Shown piece by piece: positions 59,901-64,000 of a stretch of 64,000 nt of DNA. The notes below the pieces were generated by a model that was not told the origin of the DNA, searched no databases, and saw only the letters and a list, made by a program, of their open reading frames with translations. Origin of the DNA: Tubiluchus corallicola (lineage: Eukaryota > Priapulida > Priapulimorpha > Priapulimorphida > Tubiluchidae). Location of the stretch: NCBI GenBank assembly GCA_030141605.1, contig JAQGDQ010001035.1:1-64000 (forward strand), read 5' to 3'. A program made the translations under genes and the position numbers. Numbering within the stretch: position 1 is the first letter of the stretch; the number at the start of each line of letters is the position of its first letter.

Positions 59901-62221
59901 CGGGTCTTCACGCGACAGAACCAATGCGAGGTGCAACTTAGATGAAGATGAATCTGTCTAAAGTTCCAGTAAAATTGTAATGTAAAATTGTAACTTGTAA
60001 TGTCAGTTAAGAATAGTTCACTTTTGTAAGAAAAACATAACCTTTTGCAGTCAATTCAATTTTAATTTATTTATTTCTTTATAGTGCTACAATAAAACAT
60101 GATTAATAAAAGAATCTCTAATAAGTTTTGAAGAAATGTATAGATATGTCTAGAACTAGAGAAAGGATAGCAAAAAGACTATATAGTCACCTAGTCTGCT
60201 ATCCTTTATTAGTCACCAATATAATTCTATCAATTTAAATGCAGTGCTATTCTACCACATTTCCATACATGCCACCACAATGTTTTGGTTAAATCAAAAA
60301 TCTATTCATTTGTGATTGTTTAATCATTTTACATTTACCCATTTTATTTGGATTATTTATTTCATTTTGCCGCTACAAACTTCTGACATGTGTCTTCTCC
60401 GGTTATAGCTGTTTATATTTTTGGATATCTGTCTCTTTCGGTCGTTTATCACTTGTAATATTGTTGGCATCCTTCTGTCTCGGAAGACAATGGAATGTGC
60501 GCCTAGAGAGTCAGTTATTGATCACATTGATGGAGCTGCAGCGTCGACTGTGGCTGAGCAGTGCGATCCTTGAACCACTGGAGTGGCCTCTCCAGGGTGC
60601 ACGCCTGGGCAAGGTGTATGGAGATCCTGAGTTGCTCAGACAACAGGAACCCCCTCTCTTCCTTCCTGGTGTATAGTCGGATCTCGGTGCCAAAAGAAAA
60701 CGGTGCGATACATTTGGCACCAGGTTGGCTGCAGGAGCTGCCGGAGTCAGTGAGCATGCTGTACTGGTCCGCCTTTGGGGCTCCACTCCTGATTTGGAAG
60801 GTTTACTCCTCTACACATGGCCGTTGGGTTGCTTGACCTCCTCCGCCCTCTAGCTGTTAGCTGCTTGTGCAGCTCCTCCGCCTAGTGTCGAGATACAGTG
60901 TGGACATCCCGCAAGCCTACAGCACCTGGTATTCCTAGGAGGTCACCCATCCAGTTACTAACCAGGCTCTTCGTTGCTTAACTTCGGTGATCAGACGAGA
61001 ACCGGTGTTTTCAACGTGAATTGGCCGTAGTTTGTAATATAGTAAGTGCATATAAGTAAGAAGCATTCATACTTTTTTATAGGAACACGAAAGGAGTTTG
61101 TTTTGCCTGACAGAAGTAAATACGTCAACATGGAAAAACATTTTCTGAAGTCCTACATGGATTTAGTAATAAATACGTGTCATGGCCGTCGGACTTTGGC
61201 AACGGGTGGCATGTCGCCCTTCCTTCTGCCAAATAAGGATTGCAGCAGTCCTGAGTGAGTTGTTTCTTAAAATTATTGGAATTGAAGTTCAGATGAAAGC
61301 AGCTGATAGCTCTGAAAAGTTTTTAACCTCTTTTTTTTATTATTTATTCCCAAAAATGTCAATTGATCAACAAGTGAGCAGCAACATTTTATAGTCACTT
61401 TGAGTTACCAAAACTTACTACTGTTTGACATTATAGTTCTTCGAATGTATTGGATTTAGACGTTTCGCCAAAGAATTTTAATTCAGTTTTAAGGTTTTTT
61501 TTGCTAAATTGCGAGTGGTTTTGATTTCTTCCTTTTAATGTAGCTGTAAGTAATGCAGGTTATATGCAGAATTTCAAAAGCACATTATTAAATCACAAAA
61601 CAACATTGTATTTCTAAATCCTAGTTTCCTGCTAATAATAATACATAAAGTTCTTTTTTATACACCTCGCATACAAAACCAGAATAGAACATTCAACAGC
61701 AAGGTCTAGTCAACACCAGATGTTTGTGACCGGAACTGGACTAACTGTTGAAGGTAATACTCTAAATGATCCACTGAACCAACAGAGGTTTCTAAGCCAT
61801 GTTTGGGTTATATACATCATGAATCAGTCTGATGCATGAACTCAGGTTGTCAAGATTCGTTCACATGAAGTATACATGCAAAATCTCTCTACTATAAACC
61901 TGCCGCAAAAGTCATTTGACTTGTAACTATGGTCTAAGTTATTGTTTTTTTACTTTTATTTTTACTACTAGGAGATACATTTCAGTTAATTGTGTGGTAA
62001 AGAAATGGTACAATGTTTGTGTAATAAATTTATCCGTCATAAATAAAAATATGCTGTTAAAAAAAGCACATTTCAAAACGATAATTTGAATAAATATTTA
62101 ATAATTTTACAGGCACCATGCGGCTATTCGTAAAGTGCGTGCGGACAAACTGAGAGAGATCCGTGCGGGGGTGGACGGATTCATGGTGTTCGATCTGGGA
62201 TTAGTTGAACCAATGCAAGAG
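41987..62221 (+). CDS. Malate synthase (nine exons, 3' end beyond window)
   Basis: Condenses glyoxylate with acetyl-CoA to malate in the glyoxylate cycle. Exons: 41987-42118, 42780-42995, 44021-44111, 46615-46691, 47946-48056, 48809-48868, 50960-51116, 61083-61254, 62113-62221. All have GT-AG borders and compatible phases, giving 375 residues. The family is about 530-560 long, so the C-terminal domain lies past the window. Landmarks: LPDFPAET (N-terminal domain), MLRPRAW at 158-164 with the probable catalytic arginine, [34 protein letters not shown], and the signature [14 protein letters not shown] at 260-273. Later blocks diverge: [12 protein letters not shown] where CHRRG.HAMGGM is usual, and [13 protein letters not shown] where GHDGTW.AHPGLV is usual. 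The ATG sits directly after TTTTAG, so a 5' non-coding or upstream coding exon is possible. Targeting signal (PTS1) not visible. Confidence 0.93.
42452..42607. mobile_element. Truncated hAT-like MITE
   Basis: Matches the first about 155 bases of the complete element at 44969-45350 (TAGGGGGTGAGCATCGAA start), then breaks off into the solo 5S fragment. It lies in malate synthase intron 1. Confidence 0.75.
42617..42649 (-). repeat. Solo 5S-head fragment
   Basis: The first roughly 33 bases of the 5S head (antisense GAGAACCAGTGTTTTCAACG then ...GGCCGTA) without body or tail. It abuts a truncated hAT-like MITE (42452-42607), probably the remains of a SINE deleted from its tail side. Confidence 0.6.
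43000..44020. other. Malate synthase intron 2
   Basis: AT-rich intron. A G/C-balanced stretch at about 43370-43470 has no recognised motif. No repeat or gene found. Confidence 0.5.
44337..44690. repeat. 120-bp tandem repeat, almost three units
   Basis: Units start GTACTCCATTATTTTATTCG at exactly 44341, 44461 and 44581. The third is altered after a local CTATATAGT duplication. It lies in malate synthase intron 3. Confidence 0.93.
44969..45350. mobile_element. hAT-like MITE
   Basis: 382-bp element with ends TAGGGGGTGAGCATCGAACG and, inverted, TAGAGACGAGCAT. It is rich in GTTCGATTCGAA motifs. 8-bp flanks GCCTTAAC (44961-44968) and GCCTTGAC (45351-45358) fit a hAT target duplication with one mutation. 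Confidence 0.75.
45604..46024. repeat. 420-bp dispersed repeat, copy 1 (intron 3)
   Basis: Starts CATTAAAATGGCACAAATTG, ends near CTTATACATTGCC. A direct copy lies at 47006-47422. Its ORF-like content has no family resemblance. Confidence 0.88.
47006..47422. repeat. 420-bp dispersed repeat, copy 2 (intron 4)
   Basis: Direct copy of 45604-46024 with scattered substitutions. Flanking DNA to about 47574 ends in TACAGTAAGTTCTCGCTTAA (inverted), a pogo/Tigger-like terminus, so this copy may sit inside or next to such an element. Confidence 0.88.
48244..48273. repeat. GAT microsatellite
   Basis: About nine GAT units in malate synthase intron 5, preceded by an unusual unit CAATAGACATGACGGGTGTA. 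Confidence 0.8.
49308..50500. mobile_element. hAT-like element with internal 31-bp tandem array
   Basis: 1193-bp element. Ends are TACTGACGGGACTCGATA and, inverted, TAGTGATGGGAATTGG, with an 8-bp target duplication CTTCCACA (49300-49307 and 50501-50508). Its interior is mostly a tandem array (about 49375-50170) of 31-bp units containing GATTTACGATACGATTTCGA + TAAACGATAAG, roughly 25 copies drifting toward the right. No transposase. It lies in malate synthase intron 6. Confidence 0.85.
51181..51640. repeat. 63-bp minisatellite, left part (about 7 units)
   Basis: Unit TAATTCTTGTGAGTTACTGA + TGGGTGCTATGTTGTGGAAC + ACCAACATCGTAGAGACTTGTGG. The length is exactly 21 codons, so ORFs stay open on both strands; these are artefacts. 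It is interrupted by the LTR retrotransposon and resumes at 59316. Confidence 0.95.
51641..52922 (+). repeat. 5' LTR
   Basis: 1282 bp, TG...CA ends. About two dozen to thirty differences from the 3' LTR by eye, so the insertion is fairly young but not brand-new. Short ORFs inside (for example 52031-52258) are repeated in the other LTR and show no family. Confidence 0.95.
52924..52941 (+). other. Primer binding site, tRNA-Leu
   Basis: TGGTGGCAGCGGTGGGAT, one base after the 5' LTR. It is complementary to the 3' end (with CCA) of an animal tRNA-Leu of the AAG type as I recall it; this should be confirmed against the host's own tRNA genes. Confidence 0.8.
53070..57473 (+). CDS. Retrotransposon Gag-PR-IN-RT polyprotein
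   Basis: 1467-codon ORF. Residues 1-430 are Gag-like, with a capsid-type region at about 225-390. A CCHC zinc knuckle is at C435, C438, H443, C448. The aspartic protease motif DTGA is at 506-509. The integrase has an HHCC finger (H768, H775, C805, C808), a catalytic triad D838, D897, E933 with 35 residues between the last two, and a GPY/F module with KGPY at 1073-1076. The reverse transcriptase follows: [10 protein letters not shown] with D1291, then YIDD at 1352-1355, then the [12 protein letters not shown] connection. The start at 53070 is the first ATG of the frame. The ORF stops just before RNase H; a change of frame near 57463-57473 is needed to continue. Confidence 0.95.
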   Translation: MEGYIELTRPQLELLSPEALRGIAHSRNLVHERRNCEQLISSILHSQTIRRPPALDPKMMESGSITGYQPGAKSEDGAHKLDEVTQSSHVEEEDPVQQLADKSPPPELDIMAGDPDPLCMDPLPRGKRQPAHVNAGQLPDVDLTQYAGFDAERLAMLLEFQRERMKHESEERAKERQHTLQLHKMSLSFESEMAATSESRHPRCTTANTQEGAIEDRSTPRHESLKIKYFGEGSQEPDLAEYFSYLERCLVVNRIPKKDWPCVLSRALAGHTKALRAYNCVPQGDLQDYDKIKECVLSFFSLTPDYYRQTFRKVTRGVDECYRAYFTRVKNAGDLWLQAANVQTLEQAKDLFYLEQALSRVPPQIARWVRRNNITGFDDVAIKCDYYAYSEGLDLDKQSHYSSRGKPMKQHRSSKNNKPVDEPREAESLQKSARCFNCGGYGHYAASCPRAKHPPKANMPMARTNAIRGQIQYTELSSTDGITYGKDEPYCFPARINGYKVDVQRDTGANVNCIHRRYVNVEQLVPGRTVDILCGHGDRRPCEVARLPIESQAVTGELEFVVQDKLPSDCLLGNNYMETFIPKSMVGKRLPNDVSQREDHCTNSSTQTSSSQLKKPKTRKITKKPSNARPTIANVAEVANSGDQYSQDRDIDADVKTQVMTRTQVKKLQEEDQHEVAPEDELNSVLDEKPFCAGEDRDKLRQQQQGCVTLKPLFDSVIPEEEAVQLGKGYYIKDGLLLLFLRRAKDKEGKSLIVLPKERRAEVLKMAHDNKLAAHFGIQKTTQKVLSMFFWPQVHSDIRAYVRSCPICQKCSKRRTADRVKLRPISVDQLPFQKVSMDYIGPLARTKSGNKYALVITDYCTRYPEVYPTKSQMAECTVKALLCYIATYGVPMEIVTDQGPAFVSQVLQDLEAVLGTRGILATPYHPQTSGLTERYNQTLKTSIRKLQMSAGSWEWDELIPLVLFAYRDCPQSSTLYSPFEMVYGFPIRGPLAMLRERFDLQRPKQLTDVHTFVQELMDRMEQVTNEAHESLREAQLAQKKWYDQKARERSLEVGSKVLVLLPKSTKKLQRVWKGPYQVLEKVSDQVYKIAFRGKKHRQKCFHINLLRPWVERTEGHVMLSIATPGKGNETYQEGEVQEHMFPPVTQQTQSVDDISIPDHLSKTQKQQLMHILRKHADVFSDVPGCTDLIQHEIFVPKDYKPIRQAPYRVPKAQEEALRREVDEMIKLGIIQKSDSSTTSPVVVVPKKDGTIRCCVNYIKLNEVTTFDPYPIPNMQELLSNMHGAKYMTKLDLTKGYWQIPLHPDSRKLSSFVLPWGQWEFLVMPFGLVNAAATCQKLMDRLLEGSPHFARGYIDDTVVWSPDWSQHLEHVDDILSRVYRAKLTIKPKKCAFALSKVDFLGHVVGQDVLRPQPDKLELIKHFPRPKTKKEVRSFLGFIGFYRSFVPGFSSIATPLYELTKKHRPNDVV
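57463..57939 (+). CDS. Retrotransposon RNase H, out of frame with RT
   Basis: RNase H domain of the same element in another frame, overlapping the end of the RT ORF by 11 bases. The listed ATG is only the first in the frame; the domain belongs to the polyprotein. Active-site candidates are D34 (VDAST), E74 (VELELLA) and D101 (RSDHQ). The spot lacks the usual linker residues between RT and RNase H, so a small deletion is more likely than programmed frameshifting. The stop at 57939 is followed by about 90 bp to the 3' LTR. Confidence 0.85.
   Translation: MLCESAFIQLREAVTSDTFLGAPDFSKEFLLTVDASTTGLGGILSQKTDEGNERAITYISRKLTKPESNYAVVELELLAIVWAVQKLSYYLLGRQFVIRSDHQCLTRLQRMKGKNRKLARWSLILQEYTFRIEYIKGKANIADGLSRNWEADKPDTAA
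58020..58031 (+). other. Polypurine tract of the LTR element
   Basis: ATTAGGGGGCTG directly before the 3' LTR, a short and impure tract in the expected place for plus-strand priming. Confidence 0.6.
58032..59315 (+). repeat. 3' LTR
   Basis: 1284 bp, preceded by the tract TTAGGGGGCTG and followed by the target copy CTGAT. Confidence 0.95.
59316..59551. repeat. 63-bp minisatellite, right part (about 3.7 units)
   Basis: Continues the array of 51181-51640 in the same register after the retrotransposon, including the duplicated target CTGAT. Confidence 0.95.
59552..60452. other. Malate synthase intron 7, downstream part
   Basis: AT-rich intron DNA between the minisatellite and the SINE. No feature recognised. 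Confidence 0.5.
60462..61031 (-). mobile_element. 5S rRNA-derived SINE, long subtype, in malate synthase intron 7
   Basis: Complete minus-strand copy with 5S head at about 60915-61031 and tail at 60462. Target duplication TTGTAATAT at 60453-60461 and 61032-61040. It has the internal segment of the long subtype plus small private insertions. It ends 51 bp before malate synthase exon 8. Confidence 0.88.
61255..62112. other. Malate synthase intron 8
   Basis: AT-rich, no repeat or gene recognised. Confidence 0.5.
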
Positions 62222-62261
62222 GTAAGTGCCGTTTTACTAGTAATGCACAAACGTTTGTCGC

Positions 62262-62535
62262 ATAAAATACATTCTATAAGTCCAAATGATGCTAATAATT
62301 TCCTAATAATGATGATGATGATGATGGCGATGACTACGATAATGATGAAGATGATGATGGTGGTGATGATGATGATGTTGATAATGATGATGATGATGAT
62401 GGTGATGACTACGATGATGATGATGATTATGATGTTGATAATGATGATGACGACAATGATGATGACGACGATGATGATGATGATGATAATGATGACAACA
62501 ACAATGATGATGATGATGATAGCGACGACTACGAT
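62262..62535 (+). repeat. GAT microsatellite with conserved 5' leader
   Basis: Leader AAAATACATTCTATAAGTCC + AAATGATGCTAATAAT followed by about 230 bp of imperfect ATG/GAT repeats. A related leader occurs in inverted orientation at the window end (about 63945-63985). Confidence 0.8.
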
Positions 62536-62539
62536 AACT

Positions 62540-63572
62540 CCAGGAGGTCTCCCGGAGGTGCAAAATTTTTCTAATTTAGACGTATCGCTTTTGAGCGTCT
62601 ATCCGATTGAGTTGTAGTAACACAGAAAAACCGATTGAAAAGAACAAAAGAAGAACCGTAGTCAATTCGAAAGCAGGAAGCGTTCATTTAAAAGATTTAT
62701 TCATTTGAGTTAAACAGTTACCAATTGACATAGCAGTCTCAATTACAACTGACATAGTAAATTACAATATGTTGGCAAAGGAGTTACACAACCCGTACTA
62801 CCTAGCATTGCAACCACGAAAATTATTATCATGGCATCTTACATGCTAACTAGTTTTTTGAAGGAGCAAATATTGGGTAGTGTTTTTCATTGCTTAGGAT
62901 TCATAACGCTGACATGTCACCTCAGTCAAACTGTTTGGATATTAAATTTTTGTAGCAATTCATGGCAGTTCATTGAACAAAATAACCAGTCTTACACACA
63001 AATCACAAAAAATACATCAGTAGTCCATGTTTGCATCATGCAATTTTTAGTTAACCTAAAATCTAATATTTTTAGGCATTTAGGTATTTTAACCAAGCAG
63101 AATTTGAGCAAAACTGCAGTTATTTAACTAGAGCTGATATATTTGTTATTCTGTTATCCACTCTTATAGTATAAGAAAAGAGAAATTTAAGTTTATACTA
63201 GGCAGTGTATCATGGACTTATTTATTGTGTTATGCAATAAAAACTTATTTGAAGCATTCATTAATTTATAGTTGAATAACGTTGTAAACAGAATCAATGG
63301 TAAATTTTAGGCCCATCTAATCATATAGTGTACTCATTCTACTGCACTATTAAATCTATAATTTCACCTTTTGATTCTAATGATGATAAATAAACTTATT
63401 ATTATTAAACAATTAACATTATTAACTACTTAACTTATTATACTTGTACTGATTTTTTTGTATAATAATAGTGTTGGACATTGTTATTTTGGTTTTTTTT
63501 ATTTCACAGCAGCGCTAAACGTCCTGACCTGCATGCTAAAACCTTATACAGTGTATTTGTTTATGTATTCGT
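62540..63572. other. Malate synthase intron 9, unassigned DNA
   Basis: AT-rich. No next malate synthase exon could be recognised up to 64000, so the intron after 62221 is at least about 1.8 kb. Confidence 0.45.
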
Positions 63573-64000
63573 GTGAAGATCATCATCATTATTATCATCA
63601 CCATTGGCATTGTCATCATTACCATCATCATCATCATCATCATTGTCGTCATCATCATTATCATCATCATTGTCGTCGTCATCATCATCATCATTATCAT
63701 CACCATTGTCATTGTCATCGTTACCATCATCATCATCATCATCATTGTCGTCATCATCATTTCATCATTATCATCGTTATCATCATCATCATTGTAGTCG
63801 CCGCTATCATCATCATCATCATTGTCGTTGTTGTCATCATCATCATCGTCATCATCATCATTGTCGTCGTCATCATTATCACCATTATCATCATCATTAT
63901 CATCATCATCATAGTCGTCGCCATCATCATCATCATCATCATCATTACGTATACAGCATCATTTGGATTTACAGAATGTATTTTTCCTACATACAATTTA
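63573..64000 (-). repeat. CAT microsatellite with conserved leader, inverted
   Basis: About 370 bp of CAT/CGT-rich repeat followed, on the minus strand sense, by the leader AAATACATTCTGTAAATCC + AAATGATGCTGTATACG. The element may continue past the window. Confidence 0.8.

Noticed and set aside
62135-62617. 160-residue ORF with Met/Thr repeats
   Set aside because: Begins in malate synthase exon 9 and reads past the donor into GAT microsatellite DNA.

Overview
The window is metazoan nuclear DNA. It has AT-rich introns, GT-AG split genes and dense transposon remnants. It carries animal-type POLG2 and GINS2 together with malate synthase, a glyoxylate-cycle enzyme kept by many invertebrates but lost from most vertebrates. 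Species cannot be fixed from sequence alone; a marine or other invertebrate is the most economical guess.

Region 1 (1-28862) is one giant inverted repeat. Bases 1-13612 reappear as the reverse complement at about 14990-28862, around a roughly 1.4 kb non-homologous centre. The arms are nearly identical but differ by scattered SNPs, small indels and repeat length. Each arm carries the 3' part of a POLG2 gene (mitochondrial DNA polymerase gamma accessory subunit). The + strand copy is cut by the window start; the - strand copy continues outward to further exons at 29.5, 32.5 and 34.2 kb. Both arms run into a CAA/CAG-rich minisatellite next to the centre. The arrangement is either a real palindromic duplication or two haplotypes joined head to head by the assembler.

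Region 2 (28863-39800) holds the 5' part of POLG2 (- strand), several MITEs, a 35-bp minisatellite, a 5S-derived SINE, and a decayed non-LTR reverse transcriptase in which a 65-bp coding segment has expanded about 17-fold.

Region 3 (39800-64000) carries an uninterrupted GINS2 ORF (replicative helicase subunit) and, 1.6 kb downstream on the same strand, a malate synthase gene with nine visible exons (41987-62221) that runs off the window. Its introns hold hAT-like and other repeats. Intron 7 holds a complete 7.7 kb LTR retrotransposon (51641-59315) with LTRs, a 5-bp target duplication and a tRNA-Leu-like primer site. Its domain order is Gag-PR-IN-RT-RH, with integrase before reverse transcriptase, as in the Gmr1-like branch of Ty3/gypsy.

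A 5S rRNA-headed SINE family (SINE3 class) recurs at eight places plus fragments, several with clear target-site duplications.
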